64,000 bases of DNA from Alteromonadaceae bacterium 2753L.S.0a.02 (GCA_007827375.1 VISH01000002.1:3931001-3995000), one strand, 5' to 3'; shown: positions 16,525 through 25,618, counted from the stretch's first letter. Numbers and translations are program-made. Notes: generated by a model not told the origin, from the sequence alone.

Positions 16525-19500
16525 ATGAAAATTAAATTAGGTATTTCTGTAGTTATTGCGGTATTGATGTTAACAGCCTGCGGCGGCAGTGGTAGTGACG
16601 GCGGCCTAAATCCAACTCCGACTCCGGAGAGCGCTCCAGAAGCGACGCCAACGCCCGAAACTACACCAACACCGGATACCACGCCGACACCCGAAACCAC
16701 ACCCACCCCGGAAACTACGCCAACGCCTGAAGCTACACCTACCCCGGAAACTACACCTACCCCGGAAACTACACCTACCCCTGGAACTACGCCAACACCG
16801 GAAACCACACCCACCCCAGAAACCACACCTACCCCGGAAACCACACCTACACCAGAAGTCACACCGGTGCCCGAGGCAGAAATTATCTACAACGGTGAAT
16901 CGGCCACGTACCAGGGCAGCACCACCTGGGATGGCAATGGCTCGGGCATCGCCGAAAGCAGCAGCTCGCCCTACTCCGGCAACAAGCACTTACGCCTCAC
17001 CATCAATACCGTGAACTACTGGGGTGGCGCGGCTTACTGGGTTGCCAATGGCGCAGCACTGAATTGGTCGGATGGCGAAACCCTCCATTTCCAAATTAAA
17101 GCCGACAGCGCCTTGCAACTCTCGGTAATGCTGTGGGACGGCTCGGCACAATCCGGTGCCGCAAGTGTCGCAGTTACTACCAGCTATGCAGAAGCAAGCG
17201 TGCCTTTTAGCGCATTTACCGATGTGGACCTGAGTCATGTTACCGGTATTGTGTTTGCCTACGGCGCCACGCCAAGCGGCAATTACACAGTGGATATCGA
17301 CGATATTACGCTGCAGCGCGAAGTGTACGTGCCCACTCCAGAACCCACACCCCTGGAATGGAGTACCGATGTCGACCCCAACAACCCCTCCACCGTCGAT
17401 AAAAAATTTCGGGGCGTGCAGGTATTAGATAAAGATTTTCTGATGGTGCACTTTGTCGATGGCGAAGTGCTATTCGATGAAACCGCCGTAAGCGATTGCA
17501 TCAACCAAAGTTTTTGCAACAACCCCGGTAACACCGTGGTGAGTTACGGCGACCCCTTAAACACCGAAGCCGCCACCACGCCACTGTATTGGCATTTAAA
17601 TTCCATTGACGATGAAACCTACGGCTTACAGGGCGACGAACCCGATGCGGTATTCCGTAAATCGAAACTTAATGGCATGGCTCAAATGGAATGGGTGAGT
17701 AACGATTTCCGTTACGAACACACCATGGAACATTGGATTTATTTGCAGTTGCCAAACTCGCTGCAAGCGGGAAAAACCTATTCGCTCCAGATTGCCGATA
17801 CCACCAATAGCGACATCAGCCATTGGACTTTCACCTACGATATTTACAACAGCCGCTCTGAAGCCGTGCACGTCAACCTCGCCGGTTACCATCCGGATTC
17901 CGCCATTAATGCTGCAGACCTTTCCGCCTGGCTCGGCGATGGCGGCGGGCGTGATTACTCAAGTTTTGAAGGCAACACCGTTTACCTTTACAACGTTGTG
18001 AACGAAGAAGCGCAAGCGGTGGGTACGGTGAGTTTTGGCCAGACCAACAAGGGCGAAGCGCAGGGCTACAATTTTTACCGCTCCAATGTATGGCACGCCG
18101 ATTTCGACGGTAACTACGCACCAGGTACCTATCGGCTCGCCATCGAAGGCGTTGGTGCCAGTGCCGATTTCGAGATCGGCGAACAGGCAGTTAGCGAACC
18201 CTTCCGCGTGTCCACACTGGGTTTCTATTACATGCGCATTGGCGAAGCGCCCAACCCGAACCTCAGCCCGGTGCCACGGCAACCCTTGTGGCTGCCCAAT
18301 GAGTCGCCCAACGACACGCGTATTTTGATTACCGACATGACGCCCTACCACAACGATTGGGCTGGCAGTGGCGACCGCTGGGACCAACCGGACTTTTTTG
18401 CCAATTATGTAAAAAGCGGCGAACCGGTAAACGACAATGCCAAGGGAGGCCACAGCGATGCGCTCGACTGGGATCGTCACCTCGGCCATGTATCGATTAT
18501 TTACGATATGTTGCTGCCTTACATCATTACCGACGGTGCCATTAACAGCGACAACCTGGGCATCGCGGAAAGTGGCAATGGTATTCCCGATATTATCGAC
18601 GAAGCCCGCAACGAAGTGGATTTTTGGTTAGCACTGCGTTACCAGGGCGGTTACAGCCACGGCCTTTCAAACCCCAATAGCAGCACGCACGTACTTTACC
18701 AGGCAGACAACACCGCCCTCGCCGCCTGGGCCAATGCCTTAAATGCCGCGACACTGGCTGAAGCGCTGCGCATTGCGGGCCTTACTGAATTACAAAATGA
18801 ATATCTGGCCGCCGCAGAAGCCGCGTGGAATTATGCCAATGCGCTTGCCGATCAAATGCTCGATGAAACTCAGGGGCTCGGTGCAGGTGAAGTACCTGGG
18901 CGAGACTTCCGCATTAACGCAGCCGCCTGGCTGTACAACCTCACCGGCAACACCGCCTACGAAGATGTGCTGGCCAGTGAAAGCCTGGTGACCAACGGAA
19001 CCTCAGAATTTTTAACCGGCTCGCGCGATCAGTTTTATTCCCTTGCAGCCTACCTGCATACCGATCAGGTGGTGCATTACCCCAGTCTGCAAAACAATAT
19101 GCGCGATGCTGTTATTTATCAGGCAAAACAAAAAGAAACCCAATATTCTGCGAGCCGACCATCACGCCGCGCCACCGATAATAATTGGGGATACTTTCAT
19201 ACCGCGCAATTTGTATTGCGCAGCATACTCGCGCATTCGGTTGCCACCAGCGCCAGCGACAAAACTCATTTCGCGCGCGCGATGCAATTGGAAGCCGATT
19301 GGAGCCTGGGTCGCAACCCGGCCAATATGATTCAAATGACCACGGCCGCCACTGGCCTGGCCGACAAACGCAGCGTACAAAACTGCTATACCTCAGGAGC
19401 CTACGATGGCGTTGCCGGTATGCATCCCGGCCATACACCGTATTTTAATATCGATGACTGGGGCAGCATGATTATGGCCACACCCAGCTGGATGGTGAAC

Positions 19501-19650
19501 AAATCCTACCCTACCGGAAATACCTGGCCGCGCGCCGAGCTGTTTTTTAATACCCGTTATGTGTGGGCGCACAGTGAATTTACCCCGCAGCAAACCATGC
19601 GCGGTAAAGCGGCTTTGTATGGCTATTTGGCAGGTATGGCACGCGATTAA
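16525..19650 (+). CDS. GH9 family lipoprotein glycoside hydrolase with N-terminal CBM-like domain
   Basis: A 1041-residue outer-surface or periplasmic lipoprotein: signal peptide with lipobox LTAC (Cys19), a Thr-Pro-Glu linker (about 31-115), a beta-sandwich carbohydrate-binding-like domain (about 118-270), a second short proline linker, a domain of about 190 residues, an Ig-like CelD_N domain (from EAVHVNLAGYHPD, about 450-555) and a GH9 (alpha/alpha)6 barrel to the end. HSDALDWDRHLGH holds the probable base/nucleophile-activating aspartates, LGRNPANMIQM is the usual GH9 stretch, and HSEFTPQQT may carry the acid glutamate. GH9 enzymes cut beta-1,4-glucans or act as exo-glycosidases; the substrate here is not certain. 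A structured leader precedes it and a strong terminator follows it. Confidence 0.88.
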   Translation: MKIKLGISVVIAVLMLTACGGSGSDGGLNPTPTPESAPEATPTPETTPTPDTTPTPETTPTPETTPTPEATPTPETTPTPETTPTPGTTPTPETTPTPETTPTPETTPTPEVTPVPEAEIIYNGESATYQGSTTWDGNGSGIAESSSSPYSGNKHLRLTINTVNYWGGAAYWVANGAALNWSDGETLHFQIKADSALQLSVMLWDGSAQSGAASVAVTTSYAEASVPFSAFTDVDLSHVTGIVFAYGATPSGNYTVDIDDITLQREVYVPTPEPTPLEWSTDVDPNNPSTVDKKFRGVQVLDKDFLMVHFVDGEVLFDETAVSDCINQSFCNNPGNTVVSYGDPLNTEAATTPLYWHLNSIDDETYGLQGDEPDAVFRKSKLNGMAQMEWVSNDFRYEHTMEHWIYLQLPNSLQAGKTYSLQIADTTNSDISHWTFTYDIYNSRSEAVHVNLAGYHPDSAINAADLSAWLGDGGGRDYSSFEGNTVYLYNVVNEEAQAVGTVSFGQTNKGEAQGYNFYRSNVWHADFDGNYAPGTYRLAIEGVGASADFEIGEQAVSEPFRVSTLGFYYMRIGEAPNPNLSPVPRQPLWLPNESPNDTRILITDMTPYHNDWAGSGDRWDQPDFFANYVKSGEPVNDNAKGGHSDALDWDRHLGHVSIIYDMLLPYIITDGAINSDNLGIAESGNGIPDIIDEARNEVDFWLALRYQGGYSHGLSNPNSSTHVLYQADNTALAAWANALNAATLAEALRIAGLTELQNEYLAAAEAAWNYANALADQMLDETQGLGAGEVPGRDFRINAAAWLYNLTGNTAYEDVLASESLVTNGTSEFLTGSRDQFYSLAAYLHTDQVVHYPSLQNNMRDAVIYQAKQKETQYSASRPSRRATDNNWGYFHTAQFVLRSILAHSVATSASDKTHFARAMQLEADWSLGRNPANMIQMTTAATGLADKRSVQNCYTSGAYDGVAGMHPGHTPYFNIDDWGSMIMATPSWMVNKSYPTGNTWPRAELFFNTRYVWAHSEFTPQQTMRGKAALYGYLAGMARD
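16615..16875 (+). repeat. 18-bp codon repeat encoding Thr-Pro-Glu linker
   Basis: About fourteen degenerate 18-bp units encode (E-T-T-P-T-P)n inside the GH9 lipoprotein. Codons vary between units (ACA/ACG/ACC, CCA/CCG/CCC), so the amino-acid pattern is kept while the DNA drifts, although some neighbouring units are almost identical and could slip. It spaces the lipid anchor from the binding and catalytic domains. Confidence 0.85.
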
Positions 19651-19686
19651 ATTTTTAAAATTCCATAGCTCAATCGTTGGATTTAC

Positions 19687-19712
19687 AGGAGGGCTCGCCC
19701 CTCCTTTTTTTT
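19687..19712 (+). terminator. Rho-independent terminator of the GH9 gene
   Basis: A perfect 7-bp stem AGGAGGG / CCCTCCT with loop CTCGC is followed by eight T. It stands 37 nt after the GH9 stop codon. Confidence 0.9.
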
Positions 19713-20061
19713 GGCTACGTACCTGTTACCGCTTGATGTATTTACAAATGGACAAAAGTACAATATGAAATACCGCAATTATTTAGTTGATGACATACAT
19801 CACTGGTGTTTATAACACACCTTTTATCCCCGCTTTTTAAACAAGACTTCTGCTGCATGCCCCTATAAATCAACTCTCAACACACATTAGCGCTACCCCC
19901 TTTATGCAAAATAAATAGAAGAGCGCACCGCTGCAATTGATTACCCGCAAGATGTTTCACACAAAAACGACATAAGATTATGCATGCTCCTGGCGGTTAA
20001 ATTTCTACACATGGTTTCTCAAAACAATAAATTTACCGGCTCGAAACGCCAAGGACATAGC
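19713..20061. other. Intergenic region without recognised feature
   Basis: This AT-rich stretch lies between the GH9 terminator and the NTF2-like gene. It should contain the promoter of the latter, but I see no clear -35/-10 pair, repeat or RNA. Confidence 0.3.
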
Positions 20062-20514
20062 ATGAAAATACACTTCGAAACCCTCGTAGTGGTAGCGCTC
20101 TTTTACTGCGGCTCACTCGCGGCAACACCTATGCCCGAACATCAATTAAACAACACCACAGCCGATCAAAAGGCCATCACCCAAACGGTACTGGATTATG
20201 TCGAAGGCTGGTATTCGGCGGATGCCAAGCGAATGGACAACGCCTTATCGGAGCATCTCGCCAAGCGGCGCATTACGCCCGAAGGTCAACTTATGGCGGT
20301 ATCGAAAGCTTGGATGGTTCAAGAAACCGGCAATGGCAGAGGCCGCATCCCTGCGCCGGAGCAAGGTCGCAAAGAGGTGACAATACTCGTGCAAACCTCT
20401 ACCATCGCTAGCGTAATGCTGATCTCCAACGATTTTGTCGACTACCTTCACCTGGTAAAAATCGGAGACACCTGGAAAATTGCCAACGCCCTATGGGACT
20501 ACCGCAAGAAATAA
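20062..20514 (+). CDS. Secreted NTF2-like (lumazine-binding-like) protein
   Basis: A 150-residue protein with a signal peptide (MKIHFETLVVVALFYCGSLA). The mature part has the cone-shaped NTF2 fold pattern of the 'putative lumazine-binding' family: KAITQTVLDYVEGWYSADAKRMDNALS at the start, ALSEHLAKRRI, and strands VTILVQTSTIASVML and YLHLVKIGDTWKIANALWD at the end. The family name does not prove lumazine binding; many members bind small hydrophobic ligands or are enzymes. The chosen start gives the signal peptide. The next gene begins 68 nt later on the same strand. Confidence 0.78.
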   Translation: MKIHFETLVVVALFYCGSLAATPMPEHQLNNTTADQKAITQTVLDYVEGWYSADAKRMDNALSEHLAKRRITPEGQLMAVSKAWMVQETGNGRGRIPAPEQGRKEVTILVQTSTIASVMLISNDFVDYLHLVKIGDTWKIANALWDYRKK

Positions 20515-20582
20515 ATAACGCAGCACTTTCGAGCAAGAGGCGGCGTTTTAGACAAGGAATCTGGCCCCAGGTAGGCCGAACT

Positions 20583-22154
20583 ATGCGTACGCTGCCCCTC
20601 TTCACTTTTCTATCGCTAGTCCTGCTCTGCTCATGCGCTTATATGGGTAGCCTTGCCAAACAAAATAAACTCCAAGCCCTTCAAAAGCACAATCCAAGTC
20701 AATACGCCGAAAAGCACATAATCGAACGCGACTATTTTTTTGTGTATGGCAAACTCACCGGCGGATTAAAAAAAAGTGATCAAGTGGATATTGCCGTAGC
20801 CGCACTTTCCAGTGAATTTGAACGCGAAGAACTCGTCGATGTGAATTATCTTGGAAAGGTGAATTCCTACTACGGTTTGAATCTGCCCAAAGGTGGCTAC
20901 CGGCTTGTTGTGCTCGCCGACCAAAATGCTGATGGCAAATTCAGCGATAGCGAGGTTATCGGGGAAAAACAACTCAGCGTAAATACCCAGAGCTTCCCCG
21001 AGGGGGTCGCACGCGATATTAATATTGCACTATTTGCAAAACCAGTGGCACTCGGCAAGAAACTCACGCTGCCATCCCCGCAACATAACGCCACTAAACA
21101 GTCACTGTTTTTTCCAAAAGGCACACTGCGAAGCCTGGACGACCCCATTTTTTCGTCGCATATGGCAAGCCTGGGTTTATACGACCCAAACCTGTTTATG
21201 GAAAGCGCACCCACGCTGTTTTACGCCCTGGAAGAAGACACCATTCAAAAAATACCGGTGATTTTTGTACACGGAATAGGAGGCAGCGTTACCCAGTTTT
21301 CAGATATCGTTAACAGTCTGGATACCGAACGCTACAAACCCTGGTTTTTCTATTACCCCTCCGGTGTTGACTTAAATAATACAGCGGCAATGTTTTACGA
21401 TATTTTTCTTTCGGGAAAACTGATCGAAAAAGGCCTGGCGCGCCCAATAATTATTGCGCACAGCATGGGAGGCCTGGTGGTTCGTGAAGCGCTAAATCTT
21501 TACCAGAACATCCCGAAAGAAATTCACCCAGCACAATTTATTTCCATTGCCAGTCCTTTTGGGGGAATGGCCTCGGCCCAGAGCGGCGTTAATCGTGCCC
21601 CACTGGTATTACCCGCGTGGCATGATCTAACGCCACAGGGCGAATTTATACAAGAGCTGTTCCGCAAGCCACTACCCGAAACCACCCAACACTATCTGTT
21701 GTACGCTTACTTAAATGCCGACACGCCCGAAGATAACGATGGCGTTGTGCCACTGCTTAGCCAACGCTGTGACGCAGTAAAAGCAGCGGCATCAGAACAA
21801 TACGGCTTTAACGCCAGCCATACCGATATTCTGCAAAACCCCGACGCCCTAGCGACTCTCAGTACCTTAATGGGTAAAGTAGAATCCCCCTTCCCCGCCG
21901 AACACCTGCACTATTTTGCGATGGGAGGCTTCGAGGTAACACTCAGTAAGCACTACAGTAACGAAGAGAAATATATTATTCACAGCATGGGCAAATACCT
22001 AAAAGCCCTGGCAAATGCAAATTTGCGGCCCATTGCTATAAATCGAGATTTTCTGGCAGTTGTAGAAGGTAGTCAAAAAGCCAAAAGCCCTTTTGAAACC
22101 GCTTGGGTAAAGTTTGCAGAGGATTTTCCGGAATTGGTTAGGAATACTGAATGA
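20583..22154 (+). CDS. Lipoprotein alpha/beta hydrolase (lipase/esterase-like)
   Basis: A 523-residue lipoprotein: the ATG used gives a signal peptide with lipobox LLCSCA. An N-terminal beta domain (about 45-130) includes a calcium-type loop DQNADGKFSDSE. The hydrolase domain follows with the oxyanion segment IPVIFVHGIGG (about 226), the nucleophile elbow IIAHSMGGLVV (about 293) and a likely catalytic histidine in NASHTDIL (about 412). Similar proteins are lipases, thioesterases or PGAP1-like esterases; the substrate is unknown. It follows the NTF2-like gene and is the last ordinary chromosomal gene before the cassette array. Confidence 0.83.
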   Translation: MRTLPLFTFLSLVLLCSCAYMGSLAKQNKLQALQKHNPSQYAEKHIIERDYFFVYGKLTGGLKKSDQVDIAVAALSSEFEREELVDVNYLGKVNSYYGLNLPKGGYRLVVLADQNADGKFSDSEVIGEKQLSVNTQSFPEGVARDINIALFAKPVALGKKLTLPSPQHNATKQSLFFPKGTLRSLDDPIFSSHMASLGLYDPNLFMESAPTLFYALEEDTIQKIPVIFVHGIGGSVTQFSDIVNSLDTERYKPWFFYYPSGVDLNNTAAMFYDIFLSGKLIEKGLARPIIIAHSMGGLVVREALNLYQNIPKEIHPAQFISIASPFGGMASAQSGVNRAPLVLPAWHDLTPQGEFIQELFRKPLPETTQHYLLYAYLNADTPEDNDGVVPLLSQRCDAVKAAASEQYGFNASHTDILQNPDALATLSTLMGKVESPFPAEHLHYFAMGGFEVTLSKHYSNEEKYIIHSMGKYLKALANANLRPIAINRDFLAVVEGSQKAKSPFETAWVKFAEDFPELVRNTE

Positions 22155-22166
22155 AAAACTGGGGTA

Positions 22167-22316
22167 TCTCTGGAAAATGGCCTATTTTCCTCATGGCGGC
22201 GCCAGTTCCGTCCTCATGCGCCGGCCAGGGAGATCCTTATTTACCCCTGTAAACTTCAGGCTTGTAGCCGGCACTTCCTATTTATAAGAAAACTTGCCAC
22301 AAGAAAAATATTCTAT
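22167..22316. repeat. Dispersed repeat copy 1
   Basis: This 150-bp stretch is homologous to 62018-62246. Shared blocks include GTTCCGTCCT, a hairpin TTTAC-CCCT-GTAAA here (TTTACT-CC-AGTAAA in the other copy), GGCTTGT and ACAAGAAAAATATTC at the end. This copy has only about two of the 14-15-bp terminal units (CTATTTATAAGAAAA, CTTGCCACAAGAAAA) that are expanded to seven in the other copy. Confidence 0.7.
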
Positions 22317-22343
22317 TTTTTTGAGACCCTTAGTTAAAGGTGA

Positions 22344-22619
22344 CTATTGTGAGGCAGATGCGTTTTTAGAGGTTTTATTTTCTGAATTTTTACCGTCTTT
22401 ATCCTGCCCATTTTTTTGAGTCTTTTTTTCGATATATGTATCTGGCAATTTCAAAGGAGACAAGTCTACTAGCTTATTTGTCATGCCTTCAAACACAGTT
22501 GCCCACAGCTCTTTGTTGGCTTGGTTACGTTTGTAATATGAAACAATGTGGTACGTCATCCATATGACAAAAATGATAAAGCCCACTAAACCAGCTTCAA
22601 TGAAAACTATGGTGTCCAT
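22344..22619 (-). CDS. Small membrane protein of unknown function
   Basis: A 91-residue protein with one N-terminal membrane helix (VFIEAGLVGFIIFVIWMTY), a short amphipathic part and a highly charged Lys/Asn-rich tail (KKTQKNGQDKDGKNSENK). No known motif is seen. It is transcribed away from the cassette array and occupies the place where an integron integrase would normally lie, but it has no relation to one. Confidence 0.5.
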   Translation of the reverse strand: MDTIVFIEAGLVGFIIFVIWMTYHIVSYYKRNQANKELWATVFEGMTNKLVDLSPLKLPDTYIEKKTQKNGQDKDGKNSENKTSKNASASQ

Positions 22620-23059
22620 CTGCCTGCCTCTTGCATGCTTGTCAGGTAGATTGGGGGCAATTGAGGCACATTCAAGCGGGGCGTGTACATTTCACCAAAT
22701 ATCAACCAAACACCGCACGTTACGTAGCAATTCTGGTATCGCGAAGGCACATCACACGAAAAGTTACCCTGCATACAGTTCAGAATGTAACGGTGTTATA
22801 CGTTCTTAAGGAATGGTGCACTTTTCAACAAAAATATTTAAAATATTCCCGTTCATATACGCCCTAAGGCGGATATGCACTAAAAGTAAAGCATGAACTA
22901 GATGAAGCATGCTATTGAAATTAAACGATTTATTCGTTTAGAGGGAGTTTTAAGGGCGGATATATCTGTCTTGAGGACGTGTTTTAAGAAATATGCGTCT
23001 TTATGACGCAGATTCAAATGTTATGTGGGCACATTAGGCGAGCATTGGAATGAAATTTA
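22620..23059. other. Left edge of the cassette array; possible attI-like site
   Basis: No gene is seen here. GTTATGT at 23020-23026 resembles an integron core site and is followed 34 nt later by the first cassette gene, the usual spacing in this array. The sequence before it lacks the palindrome of an attC, so this could be a simple attI-type site or a remnant of one. No integrase gene lies to its left. Confidence 0.35.
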
Positions 23060-23356
23060 ATGAGTGAATCTGTCGTAAAGGAAGTATTAATTAGCACTGT
23101 GAAAGAATTGGAAGCGTCCGGGGATATCGTCGTCGTAAACCCTATAGAAAATGCAGTCGCGCTAAAATTATTCGAAAAGGTTCAAGAGGTTTCGCCAAAC
23201 TTGCTTACAGCTTCAGAACTTGGCGGAATTATAAATGCTTTAAGTGCACACAAATTAGGTTTTGGCCTAGACGACAGTGACTTTCAAACTATTTTAGGTA
23301 TATCCAAAGAACAACTAGCAGCAGCGGTAGAAAAACTAAAGGCCACAGAATGGTAA
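23060..23356 (+). CDS. Cassette gene: 98-residue unknown protein
   Basis: A small acidic, helical protein (KEVLISTVKELEASGDIVVVN at the start, KEQLAAAVEKLKATEW at the end). No signal peptide or membrane segment is present, so it is probably cytoplasmic. I do not recognise a family. It fills the first cassette of the array and is followed directly by an attC. Confidence 0.6.
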   Translation: MSESVVKEVLISTVKELEASGDIVVVNPIENAVALKLFEKVQEVSPNLLTASELGGIINALSAHKLGFGLDDSDFQTILGISKEQLAAAVEKLKATEW

Positions 23357-23361
23357 AGTCA

Positions 23362-23474
23362 CATAACAAATTGCTCCATTTGACGTTTTGGTCTACGCTC
23401 CGTTTTGGGGTGGCTTCGCCACTTTACCCCAAAACTGCACTCCAACCAAAACGCAAATGAGCAAGGCGTTATAC
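23362..23474 (+). repeat. attC site 1
   Basis: Palindrome from ACATAACAAATTGCTC to GAGCAAGGCGTTATAC; outer arms TTGCTC(C)ATTTG and CAAATGAGCAA pair. Similar to attC 4. Confidence 0.9.
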
Positions 23475-23824
23475 AACCCATGGAATTTGTCGCTAAACGT
23501 GGCTCAATGGGAAATTGACGCGAAATTAAAAAGGTGGTTCCACCATCTAGGAACGAAACCGCCGCCTTCGGCCGCGATTGCCCGGTTTGAGTAGCTTCGT
23601 TCATGGTGGGTTAAAACGGTAAAAAAAAATTGCTCATAGCTGCTCGCAAATTTGAGCTTCTTGCTAATAGCAATATTGTTTTACCTTACATTATCGCGTG
23701 TTCGATGTCGGTTGGCTTCGTTCCTCGCGCTAAAGCTTAAAGCCAAGGGGTAAGCCCACGGTTTACCGCTTATATAAAGTTAATTCAGGTTGGGTGTGGT
23801 TTTGTGGTAGTGGCGAAAATGGGT
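23469..23824 (+). other. Cassette without evident gene, family I copy a
   Basis: This cassette body is homologous to 25614-25971 over its whole length but has no shared long reading frame. Conserved elements are a hairpin GTTCC-8 nt-GGAAC, GCCGCCTTCGGC, and an interrupted inverted repeat GGTAAAA...TTGCT / AGCAATATTGTTTTACC. Right after the attC core both copies can start a short peptide (here MEFVAKRGSMGN, then stop). Confidence 0.7.
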
Positions 23825-23914
23825 TGTCTAACCAGTTGCTCCACAATCGCCCCAACAAGTTGGGGCTGGACCTCCGTTGCTACGCAACTCCGGCCTGTGA
23901 GCAAAGCGTTATGC
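23825..23914 (+). repeat. attC site 2 (short type)
   Basis: A compact 90-bp site: TCTAACCAGTTGCTC ... GAGCAAAGCGTTATGC, with inner palindromes GCCCCAAC/GTTGGGGC and GTTGCTACGCAAC. Nearly the same as attC 6; both belong to family I gene-less cassettes. Confidence 0.9.
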
Positions 23915-23935
23915 TTCAATTATTAAGAGGTTATT

Positions 23936-24316
23936 TTGAGTAAGAATATATATGAGGCACCGAATTCTAAGTTACACGAAGATCCGAGTGATGAGCCATC
24001 AGAGAAAATAGTCGATGCTGATTTAGGAGAGCGCTGAGGAAGAGGAAAGTATTTTACATACACCCTAGGAGCGCTTTTACTATTCGTTTCGCCGGTTGCT
24101 ATTGTATTCGCCGATTATCCATATACGAGTGTTATTGTGATGGTGTTGAATTCGTGTATTTACTGCTATACGTCAATGTTTAGATTGAGGGATATAGGAG
24201 TTAAGCCCTATATTTCGATCATGTTTCTGCTGCCAGGATTAAATATCATCCTGTTTTTAATATATTGTTTTGTACCTGGAGATGAGGGGCCAAATCAGTA
24301 TGGAAGACGCTCTTGA
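23936..24316 (+). pseudogene. DUF805-type membrane protein cassette interrupted by TGA
   Basis: From a TTG start after AAGAGG the frame reads SKNIYEAPNSKLHEDPSDEP, meets TGA at 24035-24037, and then continues in the same frame to a normal stop. The second part has membrane helices (GALLLFVSPVAIVFA and others), RLRDIGVKPYISI and the ending PGDEGPNQYGRRS, the signature of DUF805 proteins. A single nonsense mutation best explains this; the N-terminal tail before the stop looks like the acidic tail of such proteins. No internal start with a good RBS is visible after the stop. Confidence 0.75.
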
Positions 24317-24340
24317 ACATAGGTCGAACTTAAATTCGTG

Positions 24341-24453
24341 CATAACCAACCCAGCCAGCGGACCTCCGTTCCGGCCTTTTAATTTTGTGCTCACGCTACG
24401 CTAGCACAAAATTAAAAGGCCTACACTGCGGCGGCTGCTGCGAGGCGTTAGCT
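24341..24453 (+). repeat. attC site 3
   Basis: GCATAACCAACCCAGCCAGC ... GGCTGCTGCGAGGCGTTAGC; inner arms TTTAATTTTGTGCT / AGCACAAAATTAAA with GCTACGC loop. Same subtype as attC 9, 10 and 12. Confidence 0.92.
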
Positions 24454-24457
24454 ATTC

Positions 24458-24916
24458 ATGAGGATTTCAATCTTGAGAATAATATTTACATTTTTAGTGC
24501 TGATTATTTTAAGTGCTTGCGGATCACAAAGTATTAAGGAAGGCGATGACCAACTGCGTCAAATCGGATATGTGGAGCAAGAGCAACCTGGGGCTCTTAT
24601 TGTTTTAACTCTAACCGATACTGCGAAGGTTATTGGTGGTTCCATTTTGGATGTCAATGCCGGAATGCGCGACAATCGATTTTCTGTAACTCAAGAGCAG
24701 TTTGCGTATATTTGGTCTTCACTTAGTAGCCCAGAGTTTACAGCGTATCAATTTACACCAAATAAAACAGATAGTATGTCTGATCCAAAGTACTATACAA
24801 TTTCGAAGAAATCCGTCACAGGTGATTTAAATTATAGAATACCTATTGATACAGAATCGAAGAAAATTGAAAGTGTTATAAATGCACTAAAAGCAATTAT
24901 CTTAGAAAATAGCTAA
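24458..24916 (+). CDS. Cassette gene: small lipoprotein of unknown function
   Basis: A 152-residue protein with a signal peptide ending in the lipobox ILSACGS (Cys21), so it is lipid-anchored. The mature part, about 130 residues, has an alternating polar pattern (GALIVLTLTDTAKVIGG, FAYIWSSLSSPEF) and ends with a helix (KKIESVINALKAIIL). No known domain is recognised. The ATG is only 11 nt after the attC core, as in other cassettes of the array. Confidence 0.7.
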   Translation: MRISILRIIFTFLVLIILSACGSQSIKEGDDQLRQIGYVEQEQPGALIVLTLTDTAKVIGGSILDVNAGMRDNRFSVTQEQFAYIWSSLSSPEFTAYQFTPNKTDSMSDPKYYTISKKSVTGDLNYRIPIDTESKKIESVINALKAIILENS

Positions 24917-25026
24917 CAAATTGCTCCATTTGACGCATCGGTCTCCGCTCCTTTTTGTGTTTTCGCTTCGCTCATTGTTGCACAAAAATCCGCTACAACC
25001 GCTGCGCAAATGAGCAAGGCGTTAGT
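24912..25026 (+). repeat. attC site 4
   Basis: GCTAACAAATTGCTCCATTT ... AAATGAGCAAGGCGTTAGTG; outer arms match those of attC 1 while the middle differs. Confidence 0.9.
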
Positions 25027-25037
25027 GCTCCACAAAT

Positions 25038-25514
25038 ATGAATATAAAAGAATTTGTTAAGGATTATTCAGAAGAAGATGAGCTCAAGATTATGTTTGCA
25101 TGGAACGGCAAGCATTCGGAAGAATTTCTAGATGAAAATATGCCTTTTCGCCTAGAGGTGCTTAAATATTTCGAGTCTCGCCCAGATGAATGTTCAATCG
25201 AATTAGTAGCTGCACTTTATTGCGCAGAAACCGAATACGCAAAAGAAGCATGGGGCGTAAACCGAATAGTTAGCCTTTTGGCTGAGCAGTTACTGGAGCG
25301 GGGAAGGTCAAAGTATGCATCTGAGTACCTAAAAGGTTGGGGTAGAGGTATGGATGCTCATTTACAAAGTAAACAAGTGCAACTTTCAATGGAATGTATA
25401 CAAGAACTTATTAGTTTCGCTAAAAGTCGAAAAGAAAAAGATGAGTTTCCGAACTCATCTCAAGCTCAGTATTTTAAAGAGTTTTTGGAGAGTAAGTTGG
25501 AGTCCAAGCACTAA
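25038..25514 (+). CDS. Cassette gene: 158-residue unknown helical protein
   Basis: A soluble, helix-rich acidic protein (DYSEEDELKIMFAWNGKHSE, VEL-rich helices, VNRIVSLLAEQLLERGR, ending LESKLESKH). It lacks a signal peptide, membrane segments and any motif I know. It occupies a complete cassette and its stop codon lies next to the attC. Confidence 0.62.
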   Translation: MNIKEFVKDYSEEDELKIMFAWNGKHSEEFLDENMPFRLEVLKYFESRPDECSIELVAALYCAETEYAKEAWGVNRIVSLLAEQLLERGRSKYASEYLKGWGRGMDAHLQSKQVQLSMECIQELISFAKSRKEKDEFPNSSQAQYFKEFLESKLESKH

Positions 25515-25618
25515 CAAGGTGCTCAAATTGACCTCCACTGCGGCGCTTGTTTTGCGGTTTGACGCTACGCTACCGCAAAACAAGCACCTTCGTTACGGCA
25601 ATTTAGCACGGCGTTATA
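25510..25618 (+). repeat. attC site 5
   Basis: ACTAACAAGGTGCTCAAATT ... AATTTAGCACGGCGTTATAC with inner arms GCTTGTTTTGCGGT / ACCGCAAAACAAGC and GCTACGC loop. Confidence 0.9.

Noticed and set aside
16506..16862. Minus-strand frame rich in Gly-Val-Gly opposite the GH9 linker
   Set aside because: It is the antisense of the Thr-Pro-Glu codon repeat; its composition follows from that repeat.
22344..22619. Integron integrase in the expected place
   Set aside because: The encoded 91-residue protein has a membrane helix and a charged tail and none of the tyrosine-recombinase motifs.
24035..24037. TGA in the DUF805 frame as a selenocysteine codon
   Set aside because: The family has no cysteine or selenocysteine at this place and no SECIS-like hairpin follows directly; a nonsense mutation is simpler.
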